Assembly (NCBI RefSeq): GCF_000719095.1
Contig: NZ_JOEH01000011.1
Location: 62,001 to 126,000 of the forward strand
Reading direction: 5' to 3'
DNA from: Streptacidiphilus jeojiense
Lineage (GTDB): Bacteria; Actinomycetota; Actinomycetes; Streptomycetales; Streptomycetaceae
DNA length: 64,000 nt
The notes beneath the pieces were generated by a model that saw nothing but the letters and a program-made list of their open reading frames with translations, did not search any database and was not told the origin of the DNA. Numbering within the stretch: position 1 is the stretch's first letter; each line of letters starts with the position of its first letter. This document shows, piece by piece, positions 7,548 to 16,247 of the stretch. Both the position numbers and the translations under genes were made by a program.

Positions 7548-8114
7548 TCAGTGCTCCATCAGCCGGGTTGTCCGCAGGATCCGGGCGAGCGTCTGCTCGA
7601 CCGTGTTCTCCGGGCCGATGACGGTCTCCAGCCCGGCGGGAAGGAGGTCGAGTTCGCGGTACCAGCTCCGCAGCAGATCCACGCCGATCTCGTCGGCGGA
7701 CGGCTTGGTGTTGTGGCGCTCGACCGTCGTCTCGAACGGGGCGTGCAGGTAGAACCAGTGCTGGGGACCCGTGTGCGCGGCCCGCAGGTCGGTGAGCATC
7801 GGTCCGTAGCGGCCTGCGTCGAGGATGCCCTCAAGGACGGTGTGGAACCCGCGTCCGAGGGCGAACCCAGTGATCTCCCGGATCAGGTCGATGTTGTGGC
7901 CGCCGGGAACGTCCGGTTCCCGCAACAGCTCACGACGGACGACGTCCTGGTGCACCAGGGCCAGGTTCCGTCGCTCGTAGGCTGCCCGGATCCTCTTGGC
8001 GAGGGTCGTCTTCCCGACCGCGCTCGGCCCGCGCAGGACGATCAGGATCGGGTCGCCGGGTCGGTCATCCTGCGCCTTCTCGGGGGCCGCACGGGGTAGG
8101 GCGCTGGCAGTCAC
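7548..8114 (-). CDS. P-loop kinase, first of tandem pair
   Basis: A 188-residue P-loop NTPase with Walker A RGPSAVGKTTLAKR (about residues 29-42) and an HQDVVRRELLRE segment. FYLHAPFETTVERHNTKP is typical of uridine/adenylylsulfate-kinase-like and streptomycete 'AAA family ATPase' proteins that bind a nucleotide and a small phosphoryl acceptor. The start is GTG, with GGAG upstream. It is the first gene of a two-kinase operon, downstream of and co-directional with merR (gap of about 70 bp), so it may also answer to MerR. The physiological substrate cannot be inferred. Confidence 0.75.
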   Translation of the reverse strand: MTASALPRAAPEKAQDDRPGDPILIVLRGPSAVGKTTLAKRIRAAYERRNLALVHQDVVRRELLREPDVPGGHNIDLIREITGFALGRGFHTVLEGILDAGRYGPMLTDLRAAHTGPQHWFYLHAPFETTVERHNTKPSADEIGVDLLRSWYRELDLLPAGLETVIGPENTVEQTLARILRTTRLMEH

Positions 8115-8183
8115 CGGGGGCTCCAGGGGTTCATCGACTTGTGAGGGATGTTCAGGTGCAGTTGGCTTCCCTCTGAGTTGGTG

Positions 8184-8576
8184 TCAGGCAGCCGGGGCGT
8201 CGGAGATGGCCTGCTTGAACTCGGGGCACTCGACCAGGGGGGAACGGGTGCAGACGGCGGCGTGGCGCAGACTGGCGCGCATCCGGGTGAGCCGGTCGAT
8301 CTCGGCGTCCAACTGCTCGGCCTTGGCCGCCAAGTGCACGCGCAGTTCGGTGTCGTCGGGGGTCGCGGTCACGAACCGGGCGATCTCGGCGAGAGTGAAA
8401 CCCGAGGCACGGGCACACGCGACCAGGGACAGACGCACCAGCACCTCGGACCCGAAAGTACGGCGCAGTCCGTTACGGCCCTCGGAGGCGATCAGCCCCC
8501 GCCGCTCGTAGTACCGCAACGCCGACGGTGCCAGCCCGGACCGTTCGGCCACCTCGGCGATATCCAGCAGGGCCAT
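8184..8576 (-). CDS. MerR-family transcriptional regulator
   Basis: A 130-residue activator-type regulator. The N-terminal winged helix-turn-helix (DIAEVAERSGLAPSALRYYERRGL, with the family RYYE motif) is followed by a helical dimerisation region (residues 75-105). A tail carrying two cysteines, AAVCTRSPLVECPEFKQ, could bind metal or sense redox state, as in other MerR proteins with C-terminal cysteines. The gene is divergent from the BKACE gene. The intergenic region holds a MerR-type promoter whose operator is duplicated upstream of the esterase at 5496. Expected targets are itself, BKACE and the esterase. The effector is unknown. Confidence 0.88.
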   Translation of the reverse strand: MALLDIAEVAERSGLAPSALRYYERRGLIASEGRNGLRRTFGSEVLVRLSLVACARASGFTLAEIARFVTATPDDTELRVHLAAKAEQLDAEIDRLTRMRASLRHAAVCTRSPLVECPEFKQAISDAPAA

Positions 8577-8586
8577 GAAACGCTCC

Positions 8587-8617
8587 TTGACTTGAACCTC
8601 GCTTCAAGTCGAAGCAT
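8587..8617 (+). promoter_or_regulatory. MerR-type promoter, copy 2
   Basis: TTGACT (-35, 8587-8592), a 19-base spacer, and AAGCAT (-10, 8612-8617). The perfect dyad GACTTGAA/TTCAAGTC (8589-8610) sits between the two boxes. It points toward the BKACE gene, leaving a leader of about 40 bases, and lies directly upstream of divergent merR. Confidence 0.75.
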
Positions 8618-8663
8618 AGACCCATGACGTCTGACACGAGTGCTGTCTGGCACGATCGTGGGC

Positions 8664-9392
8664 ATGCTGCAGGTCTGCCTGAACGGGGCGCGGACCCCCG
8701 ACGAGTGCTGCTCTCTTCCGGTGTCGCCCGACCAGCTGGCACGAGAGGCGGCCGCGGCGGTGGCCGCCGGCGCTGAAGACGTCCACCTCCATCCCAAAGG
8801 CGTCGACGGCGTCGACTCCTTGGAGCCCGAACCGGTGGCGCGGGCCGTCGCGGCGGTGCGCGCTGCCGTGCCGGCCGGGGTGAAGGTCGGGGTCACCACC
8901 GGGGCCTGGGCGGTGCCGGACCCCGAGCGCCGTGCGGCGCTCATCCGTTCCTGGACGGTCCTGCCCGACCACGCGTCGGTGAACTGGCACGAGGAAGGCG
9001 CCGAGGTGGTCGCGGAGGTACTGCTGGCGCGCGGCGTGGGGGTCGAGGCGGGGATCTATTCCAGCGGCGGCGCGGCCCACCGGTTCCGTGCCTCGGGGTT
9101 GTCGCATCGTGTGCTGCGCGTGCTCGCCGAGGTCACCGACACCGACCCGGTCACCGCGGCGGCCACGGCCGTATCGCTCATCGACCTTCTGGGGCCGGGG
9201 CTGCCGGTTCCGATCCTGCTGCATGGGGAGGACGGCGGAGCTTGGCCGGTGCTGCGAGTGGCGGCCCGGCTGGGCCTGGACACCCGGATCGGCCTGGAGG
9301 ACACCCTGGTGCTGCCGGACGGCTCGACCCCGGAGGGCAATGCCGCTCTGGTACGGGCCGCGAAGACCGTCCTGCGCCCACGCGGAGCCTGA
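8664..9392 (+). CDS. BKACE family (3-keto-5-aminohexanoate cleavage-like) enzyme
   Basis: A 242-residue member of the beta-keto acid cleavage enzyme family, zinc enzymes that split a beta-keto acid with acetyl-CoA. The opening MLQVCLNGARTPDE, the zinc ligands His41 and His43 in DVHLHPKG and the late metal-ligand motif RIGLEDTL are all present. The protein is somewhat shorter than the usual 270-310 residues, as in the compact actinobacterial subgroup. A GTG 24 bases upstream is in frame, but the family N-terminus argues for the chosen ATG. Transcription should come from the MerR-type promoter upstream. The keto-acid substrate is undefined, since the family is diverse. Confidence 0.82.
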   Translation: MLQVCLNGARTPDECCSLPVSPDQLAREAAAAVAAGAEDVHLHPKGVDGVDSLEPEPVARAVAAVRAAVPAGVKVGVTTGAWAVPDPERRAALIRSWTVLPDHASVNWHEEGAEVVAEVLLARGVGVEAGIYSSGGAAHRFRASGLSHRVLRVLAEVTDTDPVTAAATAVSLIDLLGPGLPVPILLHGEDGGAWPVLRVAARLGLDTRIGLEDTLVLPDGSTPEGNAALVRAAKTVLRPRGA

Positions 9393-9546
9393 GCGCGGGC
9401 AGGGGCCAACCTGATCGTCCAGGGCGGCGCCCCACCCGCACCTCGCTGCGCGTTCACAGGTTCGCGCCGGAACCATCTACGACGTGAACTCGTCAGAATG
9501 GGGCAGGACCGGAACGGATCAAGCGCGACGGATGTGGGGCTGCGAC

Positions 9547-12500
9547 ATGGGGGAACCTCTACTCCCAGGGGATCCTCGGCAGTTGGGGGACTTCTATCTC
9601 GACGCCAGACTCGGCGCAGGTGGCCAGGGGGCTGTGTACGAGGGCTACGGCCCCGACGGCCGGCGCGTCGCCGTCAAGGTCCTGCACGACGTGGACCCCG
9701 CGAGCCGGGGGATGCTGCGCCGGGAACTGCGTGCCTGGCAGCGTGTCGAGCCGTTCTGCACGGCGCGGCTGCTGTACACCGACCTCGCCGGGCCGATCCC
9801 CTTCGTCGTCAGCGAGTACGTGGCCGGCCCCAATCTTCGGCAGGCGATCCGCGCCGCCGGACCGCACGCACCGCAGGAGCTGCGACGGCTGGCCGTCGGC
9901 ATGGCGGCGGCGCTGGTGGCCGTCCACCGCGCAGGGGTGGTGCACCGGGATCTGAAGCCCGAGAACATCCTGCTCGGCCCCGACGGCCCACGTGTGATCG
10001 ACTTCGGTATCGCCCGCGTCGTGGAGGGCACGGCCACCTCCGGCCTGCCCATGGGCACCCTGCGCTACATGCCGCCCGAGCGGTACCGGGGGGCGCCCGG
10101 GGACGGCAAGGTCGACGTGTGGGGCTGGGGCGCGCTCGTGCTGTTCGCCGCGACGGGCCAGGACGCCTTCGGCGGCGAGAACATGGCGGAGATCGCCTAC
10201 CGGGTCGCCACTCACCGGCCCGACGTCTCCGGCCTCGACGAACCGCTCCGCTCGCTGGTCCGGGCCGCGCTCTCGCAGGAGCCGGACCAGCGGCCCAGCG
10301 CCGAGCAGTTGCTGCTGACCCTGGTCGGCCGCGCGGACCTGGCCTCGGCGGTCCGGGAGGCCGGCGCGGGCGGCTCGTTCAAGGACACTCCGGGCGATTC
10401 CGTCGGCCCCTCCCGCGGCGAGGTCGCGGAAGCCGTCTTCTCCAGACTGAACGCCGTCGCCCAGGACGCCGTCCCCGGTGTGATGCTGCGTCTGGTCGCA
10501 GCCGGGGAGCGCGCCGAGGACACCCTGCGTTCGGCGCACCGGAACGAGTTCTCCGACGGCCGGACCCCCGAGCACGTCCTGGACTGGGTGCTGCGCGCCT
10601 TTACCGACGCCGGGATCCTGGTCTGGCAGGGCTACACCGCCACGCTCTCCTCCGCTGCCCTGCTGCGGTCCTGGCCGCGTCTGCACGACTGGGTGGAAGC
10701 CGAGCGTTCGGGCCTGAGCACCCATCAGCGACTGGCGGAGGGGGCCAGGACCTGGGCGGAGCACGGCCGCCGCAGGAACGACCTGGTGCAGGGGAGCACG
10801 CTGGACCGCATGCGCGACTGGGCCGCGACCGGGCGCCGCCACCTCGCTCTGAACCTGGCGGAGCAGGCCTTCCTCGAGGCCGCGTCGGAGCTGGGCCGCC
10901 GGCGCGGTCGGCTGCGCATGCTGGTCAGTGCCGTCCTCGCCTTTCTGCTGGTCGTCGCGGTCGCCGGCGCGGCGGTCGCGTTCGACCAGTGGCGGACCGC
11001 CGTCGCCCAGCGCGACCAGGCCGCCTCCGCGCAGGTGGCCGGCCTCGCGCTGTCGCTGCGCGTCACCGACCCCCAGCTCGCCCGGCGCCTGGCGGTCGCC
11101 GCCGAGCAGTTGGGCGGGACACCGCAGGCCTGGTCGGCCCTGCTCGCCGTGCGTTACGAACTGGAGCACGACGCCTTCAAGTTGGAGGCGCCGACGATCG
11201 CCGGCGCGGACGACCTCGACGGCGCCGGGCAGACGTTCGCCGCGGCCGAAGGCGACCGCGTGGACTTCTGGGACGTCCGGACCCGCGCCAGGATCAGCAG
11301 CTACACCACACCCGCGAAGGTCCGGAACGTCATCCTGTCCGCCGACGGCACAGTGGCCGCCGTGGTCAGCGACGACGGCTTGGTCCGATTCATCCGGGTG
11401 GCCGCCGTCAGAAGCGGCGCCACGGCTGAGGTCGCGCCCGCGCTGAGCATCACGAAGAGCGCGGAAGGGGACTGGCCCTGGCTGATGCTCAGCCCGCACG
11501 GCAACTTCCTGGTCATCGAGCCGAATGACCCCAAAACCACGATGACCGTACGGAACATCCACACCGCACGCACTGTCGCGAGCCTCCCTGCCGGTGCCAC
11601 GATTCCCATCTCGGAGACATCGTTCTCGCCGGACGAGCGCGTCCTCTCGCTGCCGGTCCCGAGCGGCGGTCAACCGTTCACCTGGATCGACCTCCTCGCC
11701 AACAGGCGCCTCCCCGTACCCGACATGAACCTCCAGGCGGCTAGCTCAACCGGTGCGGTGGCGTTCAGTCCTGACGGCAAGTCAGCAGCTGTGGCCACCC
11801 TCGGCAACACCGTCAGCCTCTTCACCCGGACCCGGGACGGCGCTTCCGGCACCCTCACCGGCGCCGACCAGTACTCGCCCTACCCGCTCTCCTTCAGCCA
11901 CAACAGCCGGTTCCTGACGCAGGGTGGAACGGTCTGGAACACCGATCCCACCACGCCGAAACTCGATCCGGTCCTGACCTACACCACCAACCAGAACGAC
12001 TGCTACACCGGCACGTTCTTCCGCTTCGCAGCCGACGACAGGACGTTGGAGTGCGTGGGACTCGACGGATTCGTCCGGTCCCTCGATGTCAGCGCCGCCA
12101 CCGGACAACCCGTCTGGGACGTCGACAACGACGTCGACCAGGCCGCGGTGAGCCCGGACCGCTCCACCTTTGCGCTCCTGCACCAGAACAGGCTGGAGAT
12201 CTGGTCGGCACAGTCGCGGACCAGACGTTTCAGCGTGGAGACGCTGGCGCAGACCGCTACCACCTCCACGACGCCGGACCAGATCCAACTCAGCCGGGAC
12301 GGCCGGCTGGTGGCGGTGCTGCGCGGCACCACCGTCGAGGTCTGGGACCCGTCCAAGAAGGGGGGCGCGCTCCTCGGCACCTTCCCGCTCCTCGCCCCGG
12401 CCCGACGCAGCAGGGCGGTGACGTCACTCGCCTTCTCCCCCGACGGCAACTCACTCGCGGCCTTCGTCACGATGAAGGACGGGACCGACACACTCACCTT

Positions 12501-13146
12501 CTGGAACCTGCGCACGATGAAGCAGATCCGCTCGATGAGCGCACACCTCGGCTATCCCGACTACCCGGGTTCGCTGCTCTTCGCCCCCGACGGTCGATCC
12601 GTCATCGCGCCCGCATTCGGGAGGATCTCCTTCCCCTCCGGGCAGACCCTTCTCCCCGGCTCCCCGGACACGCACTTCGACGCGCTCAGCGACGACGGAA
12701 CGACCCTCTACACCTTTCCGCGCGCCTCCCGGCCGTCCCTGCAGACCTGGAATGCGACGACCCTGCGTCCGCAGGGGAACGAGCTGTACACAGGAACGGT
12801 GAGCGAGCCTTCGTTCGATCCGGCCGGGGACACCGCCGTCTCCCCCGACGGCCGCCTGCTGGCCGCGGTGCAGCAGCAGGGAACCGACTTCCAGTTCGCC
12901 GTCTGGGACACCAGCAACCGGTCCCAGCTGGGAGTGGCGCTCACCGGACCCACCGGCGACGTCGAAGCCGTCGCCTTCTCCCCGGACGGCTCGGCGCTGA
13001 ACGCCGTGGACAAGTACGGCAGATTCTTCAGCTACCCGCTCGCCCCGGCCGCCCTCGCCCACTCGCTCTGCACCGAGGCCGGCCCGCTGACCAAGGCCGA
13101 ATGGAAGACCTACATCCCCGACGTCCCCTACCGCCACGACTGCTGA
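9547..13146 (+). CDS. Membrane Ser/Thr protein kinase with STAND-like winged helix and WD40 propeller
   Basis: A 1199-residue signalling protein. Residues 12-270 are a Hanks-type kinase: glycine loop LGAGGQGAVY, Lys44 in VAVKV, HRDLKPEN with Asp135, DFG at 152-154. Residues 290-445 resemble the winged-helix/helical region that follows the NTPase in nSTAND1 proteins (LLRSWPRLHDWVEAER, HQRLAEGARTWAEHGR, RDWAATGRRHLAL). One membrane helix lies at about 457-479. The rest is a WD40-like propeller with repeated FSPDG blades, probably extracytoplasmic. No Walker A NTPase domain is present between kinase and winged helix, although this neighbour normally has one. An alternative ATG lies five codons upstream. 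Its role is probably to phosphorylate targets in response to a ligand sensed by the propeller; targets are unknown. Confidence 0.85.
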   Translation: MGEPLLPGDPRQLGDFYLDARLGAGGQGAVYEGYGPDGRRVAVKVLHDVDPASRGMLRRELRAWQRVEPFCTARLLYTDLAGPIPFVVSEYVAGPNLRQAIRAAGPHAPQELRRLAVGMAAALVAVHRAGVVHRDLKPENILLGPDGPRVIDFGIARVVEGTATSGLPMGTLRYMPPERYRGAPGDGKVDVWGWGALVLFAATGQDAFGGENMAEIAYRVATHRPDVSGLDEPLRSLVRAALSQEPDQRPSAEQLLLTLVGRADLASAVREAGAGGSFKDTPGDSVGPSRGEVAEAVFSRLNAVAQDAVPGVMLRLVAAGERAEDTLRSAHRNEFSDGRTPEHVLDWVLRAFTDAGILVWQGYTATLSSAALLRSWPRLHDWVEAERSGLSTHQRLAEGARTWAEHGRRRNDLVQGSTLDRMRDWAATGRRHLALNLAEQAFLEAASELGRRRGRLRMLVSAVLAFLLVVAVAGAAVAFDQWRTAVAQRDQAASAQVAGLALSLRVTDPQLARRLAVAAEQLGGTPQAWSALLAVRYELEHDAFKLEAPTIAGADDLDGAGQTFAAAEGDRVDFWDVRTRARISSYTTPAKVRNVILSADGTVAAVVSDDGLVRFIRVAAVRSGATAEVAPALSITKSAEGDWPWLMLSPHGNFLVIEPNDPKTTMTVRNIHTARTVASLPAGATIPISETSFSPDERVLSLPVPSGGQPFTWIDLLANRRLPVPDMNLQAASSTGAVAFSPDGKSAAVATLGNTVSLFTRTRDGASGTLTGADQYSPYPLSFSHNSRFLTQGGTVWNTDPTTPKLDPVLTYTTNQNDCYTGTFFRFAADDRTLECVGLDGFVRSLDVSAATGQPVWDVDNDVDQAAVSPDRSTFALLHQNRLEIWSAQSRTRRFSVETLAQTATTSTTPDQIQLSRDGRLVAVLRGTTVEVWDPSKKGGALLGTFPLLAPARRSRAVTSLAFSPDGNSLAAFVTMKDGTDTLTFWNLRTMKQIRSMSAHLGYPDYPGSLLFAPDGRSVIAPAFGRISFPSGQTLLPGSPDTHFDALSDDGTTLYTFPRASRPSLQTWNATTLRPQGNELYTGTVSEPSFDPAGDTAVSPDGRLLAAVQQQGTDFQFAVWDTSNRSQLGVALTGPTGDVEAVAFSPDGSALNAVDKYGRFFSYPLAPAALAHSLCTEAGPLTKAEWKTYIPDVPYRHDC

Positions 13147-13278
13147 CGCTTGCCGACTCCCGTGCGACCGCGGAAGCCGCGGACCCCTCCTCGAGGTGTC
13201 CCTCGACGATGTGACGCTTTCCGGCACCGGAGCCAAGAAGAGATGTAAGGCAGTACTCGTTCGTCGCAAGGAGCGTCC

Positions 13279-13860
13279 GTGCCCACGGAGCACCCGCCAG
13301 CCCCACCCGTGCGAGACCCGTCCGGGTTCGCCGAGTTCTACCGGCAGAACTTCGACACGATCCTCGGCTTCGTCACCCGGCGCACCGACAGCGTCCACCT
13401 GGCCGCCGATCTGACCGCCGACATCTTTCTGACCGCGCTGGAACAGGCCGACAGCTACGACGCCCGGCGGGGTGTGCCCGCCGCCTGGCTGTACGGCATC
13501 GCCCGCAACGTCCTGGCGGCGCATTTCCGCGGCAGCGCCCGGGAGCAGCAGGCCGTCTCCAGGATCGCCGGCCACCGAATGCTGGTCGAGCAGGACATCG
13601 CCGCGATCGAGGCGCGCATCGACGCGGCCCGCACCGCCCGGCAGCTGGCCGGCCGGCACGCCGCCCTGTCCGAATCGCTGCGCGCGGTACTGGACCTGGT
13701 GGCCGTCGACGGGCTGTCCACCAGGGAGGCCGCCCAGGTGCTGGGCATCAGCACCGCCACCGCCCGGATGCGCCTGCACCGGGCCCGCAAGGCGCTGCGG
13801 AGCGCCACCCCGCCGGCCGACCCGTCGTCCCTGAGCACCCTCCTGGAGACCGCCTCGTGA
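13279..13860 (+). CDS. ECF-type RNA polymerase sigma factor
   Basis: A 193-residue sigma-70 family member with regions 2 and 4 only. Region 2 spans roughly residues 15-85 (FAEFYRQNFDTILGFVTRRT, DLTADIFLTALEQ, AWLYGIARNVLAAHFR). Region 4 is at 130-175 (LDLVAVDGLSTREAAQVLGISTATARMRLHRARKAL). The start is GTG with AAGGAG five bases upstream. The downstream gene begins inside the stop codon (ATGA-type overlap), so the sigma and the membrane protein are translationally coupled, which is typical of a sigma/anti-sigma pair. The same arrangement recurs at 24046-25247 in this window. Target promoters are unknown. Confidence 0.9.
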   Translation: MPTEHPPAPPVRDPSGFAEFYRQNFDTILGFVTRRTDSVHLAADLTADIFLTALEQADSYDARRGVPAAWLYGIARNVLAAHFRGSAREQQAVSRIAGHRMLVEQDIAAIEARIDAARTARQLAGRHAALSESLRAVLDLVAVDGLSTREAAQVLGISTATARMRLHRARKALRSATPPADPSSLSTLLETAS

Positions 13861-14501
13861 ACGCTCCCACGTACGCTCCCGTCAACTTCCAGCAGCAGCT
13901 CGGCGACGAGCTGACCGCCCGCGCCGCGGCCCTGCCCGCGCATGCCCCGGCCACCGTACGGCCGCGGCACACCCGGCGCATCGCGGCCACCTCGCTCGGG
14001 CTGGCCGCCGCCGTGACCGCGGTCGTCGTGGGCACCCACACCGCCGGCGGCCCCGCTGCGCCGACCCAGGCGGCGCCGGCCACCTCCCCGGCCGTGGGCA
14101 GCAGCCCGACGGCGGGGCTCGCCGACGTCGGCTACACGGTGACGGTCCGTCCCGGCGACATCGTCGCCCTCAGGATCATCGGCACCCAGCTGTCCGGACT
14201 CCAGGCGGCGCTGCGACGAGCGGGCCTGCCCGCTGTCGTGCTGTCCCCGTCGGCCTCGTGCCACACCAAGGTCACCCCGGTCGACACCGGCAGCCTCGGT
14301 GCGGTGATGTCGCTGGATCCGGAGGACGGCCGGGTCGCGCTGCTCGACCCCGGCGCGATTCCGCACGGGGACACCCTGCTGGTCGTCGACGAGTCCCCAG
14401 CAAACGCCGTCCACGGGTCGGTGGGGAGCCTGGCCTACCTGCTGACCGAGCAGGCGCCGACCTGCTTCCCCACGTCGCAGGTCGACATCGGCGAAGGCTG
14501 A
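13857..14501 (+). CDS. Membrane-anchored partner of ECF sigma (putative anti-sigma-like protein)
   Basis: A 214-residue single-pass protein. It has a cytoplasmic N-terminus of about 45 residues, a membrane helix near 46-64 (AATSLGLAAAVTAVVVGTHTA), a linker rich in Ala, Pro and Thr, and an extracytoplasmic domain. That domain includes LSGLQAALRRAGLPAVVLSPSASCHTKVT and a second Cys near the end, perhaps a disulfide. It starts in the sigma stop codon. It resembles the partner of the other ECF sigma here (24046-24729): both have an N-terminal tail, one helix, an 'ALL/RRAGxP' segment and two cysteines. No ZAS-type zinc motif is visible, so anti-sigma action is an inference from gene order. Confidence 0.6.
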   Translation: MNAPTYAPVNFQQQLGDELTARAAALPAHAPATVRPRHTRRIAATSLGLAAAVTAVVVGTHTAGGPAAPTQAAPATSPAVGSSPTAGLADVGYTVTVRPGDIVALRIIGTQLSGLQAALRRAGLPAVVLSPSASCHTKVTPVDTGSLGAVMSLDPEDGRVALLDPGAIPHGDTLLVVDESPANAVHGSVGSLAYLLTEQAPTCFPTSQVDIGEG

Positions 14502-14512
14502 TCCCACCGGTC

Positions 14513-14538
14513 GGCGGGGTGGCCCGGGCCACCCCGCC
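14513..14538. terminator. Bidirectional terminator-like palindrome
   Basis: A 26-bp perfect palindrome (arms GGCGGGGTGGCCC and its complement) without a T-run, between two convergent genes. It is likely to end both transcripts. Confidence 0.6.
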
Positions 14539-14608
14539 ATGCCGGCCCAAGAGACCGGGCGTCCCGTTGCGGGCCGCCCGGACGGTAATGGGGAGCCCCG
14601 GCGCCGCG

Positions 14609-15223
14609 TCAGGACTTTTCGGCGAGGACCGGGGCAAGCATCCGGTTCAGCTCGGAGGCGCTGACGGCCTTGAGGGCTCGGGCGGCTATGCGGCCCTGGC
14701 GGTCGAGGACGAAGGTGTCGGGGATGAACTGGGGATCCAGCGCGCCCCGAGGGAAGCTCAGCAGCAGGGAGCCGGAGGGGTCGTACAGGTTGGGGTAGGC
14801 GATGCCGTGGTCGGCGACGAAGGCCTTCGGTTGGGCGGTCTGCGGGTCGCGGGTGTCGACGCCGACGAACTGGACCCCCTGGGCTGCGTCGGCGCCGGCC
14901 GCGGCAGCCAGGCCGTCGGCCTCGGCACGGCAGGCGGAGCACCAGGAGCCCCAGATGTTGAGGATCACGACCTTGCCGCGGTAGCCGGTGAGGTCGAACT
15001 TCTTTCCGTCCAGGGTGGTACCGGAGAGGTCCAACGGGGTTCCGCGGTCCTTGACCGCGGTGATGAGGCCGGTGCCCGGCAGCACCCTGCTGCCGGCATT
15101 GTCGCCGGCCCCGCCGGACCCCGTGCTCGTGGAGCAGCCGGCAACGGTGAGGGCGGTGGCCAGGGCGGTGGCGGCTACCACCCGGTGCCTGGTGCGGGGA
15201 CGCGAGTTCGATTGCGGACGCAT
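14609..15223 (-). CDS. TlpA/ResA-like thioredoxin-fold lipoprotein
   Basis: A 204-residue exported thiol-disulfide protein. The N-terminus carries a lipoprotein signal with lipobox LTVAGC (acylated Cys30). The thioredoxin fold begins near residue 60 and holds the redox motif W-C-S-A-C (Cys95 and Cys98) in NIWGSWCSAC. A conserved cis-Pro region lies in FIPDTFVLDRQGRI. Such proteins sit on the outer face of the membrane and reduce disulfides, for example during cytochrome c maturation. It stands alone: no ccd, resB or resC genes are adjacent. The start is the ATG before the signal peptide; the reading frame continues upstream without plausible protein. Confidence 0.88.
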   Translation of the reverse strand: MRPQSNSRPRTRHRVVAATALATALTVAGCSTSTGSGGAGDNAGSRVLPGTGLITAVKDRGTPLDLSGTTLDGKKFDLTGYRGKVVILNIWGSWCSACRAEADGLAAAAGADAAQGVQFVGVDTRDPQTAQPKAFVADHGIAYPNLYDPSGSLLLSFPRGALDPQFIPDTFVLDRQGRIAARALKAVSASELNRMLAPVLAEKS

Positions 15224-15312
15224 ACGCAGGAGTCTCGCAGGTGGTTGAGAGGGAGCTGTGGCGGCCCTGCTGACGAACCGACAGGGAGCGGGTAAAGGTT
15301 CCGGACGCGGCG

Positions 15313-16161
15313 TCAGAGCCGTGTCGCGGTCCGGACGAGGTCGGCGACGGCCCGGGAGCGGCTGTGCGCCGGCCAGGCGATGACGGTGGTGACCTGCGGC
15401 GCGTCCAGCACCGGCACGGCGGCTAGGTCGCTGTGCAGTTGGGCCCGGCAGGACTCCGGTGAGACCGCGCAGGCCCGTCCGAGCGCGACCAGTTGCAACA
15501 GCTGCGCGTGGTCGCGGACCTGCGGGCCGGGGCCGGGCGGGTAGCTGCCGTCGGGGGCGGGCCAGCGCGGCAGGGGCAGGCCCGGCAGTCCGGTGACGTC
15601 GGCCAGGTGCACATGGGACCGGGTGGTGAGCGGATGCCCGGCCGGCAGCACCACCACCTGGCCCTCCGTGCCGAGCTCCTCGGTGTGGAACCCGGCGGTG
15701 GAGTCGAACGGCCGGTGCAGCAGCGCCACGTCGGCCCGGCCCTCGCGCAGTAGCCGGGCCTGTTCGGCCGGGCCGCACAGGATGACGTCGACCGGGACCG
15801 CGCCGGGTTCGGCGGCGTAGGCGTCGAGCAGTTTCGCCAGCAGTTCGCTGGACGCGTTGGCCTTGGTGACCAGGACCAGCCCGGGACGGCCGGTCGCGGC
15901 AAGGGCGGCGCGCCGGGTCCGGCGCTCGGCGGCGTCGACCGCGTCCAGGGCGGCGCGGGCCTCGACCAGCAGCACCGAGCCGGCCTCGGTCAGCGCGACG
16001 GTGCGGCTGGTCCGGTCCAGCAGCGCCACCCCGAGCCGGCGTTCGAGCTGCTGGATCGCCCGCGACAGCGGCGGCTGGGCGATCCCGAGCCGCTGCGCGG
16101 CGCGCCCGAAGTGCAGCTCCTCAGCGACGGCGACGAAGTAGCGCAGTTCCCGGGTCTCCAT
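15313..16161 (-). CDS. LysR-family transcriptional regulator
   Basis: A 282-residue LysR-type regulator. The winged helix-turn-helix occupies residues 1-60 (RELRYFVAVAEELHFGRAAQRLGIAQPPLSRAIQQLERRLG), followed by a linker helix and a two-lobed effector-binding domain. It is divergent from an SDR gene 86 bp away. The shared intergenic region contains a textbook T-N11-A LysR box with inverted arms ATACC/GGTAT at 16184-16198. It therefore most likely activates or represses the SDR and autoregulates. The effector is unknown. Confidence 0.92.
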   Translation of the reverse strand: METRELRYFVAVAEELHFGRAAQRLGIAQPPLSRAIQQLERRLGVALLDRTSRTVALTEAGSVLLVEARAALDAVDAAERRTRRAALAATGRPGLVLVTKANASSELLAKLLDAYAAEPGAVPVDVILCGPAEQARLLREGRADVALLHRPFDSTAGFHTEELGTEGQVVVLPAGHPLTTRSHVHLADVTGLPGLPLPRWPAPDGSYPPGPGPQVRDHAQLLQLVALGRACAVSPESCRAQLHSDLAAVPVLDAPQVTTVIAWPAHSRSRAVADLVRTATRL

Positions 16162-16183
16162 ACAGCCACCGTACTGCGGATCA

Positions 16184-16198
16184 ATACCCGGCAGGTAT
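16184..16198. promoter_or_regulatory. LysR box (ATACC-N5-GGTAT)
   Basis: Perfect inverted repeat ATACC CGGCA GGTAT fitting T-N11-A, midway between the divergent lysR and SDR starts. Confidence 0.75.
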
Positions 16199-16247
16199 CG
16201 CCGACCACCCGATCGGTGTTGGACCCCGGCCCGGACCCGGCGGCAGC

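Noticed and set aside
8624-8663. Leaderless ORF at the ATG following the second MerR promoter
   Set aside because: It is out of frame with the BKACE enzyme and gives an Arg/Gly-rich product; the BKACE start at 8664 fits the family.
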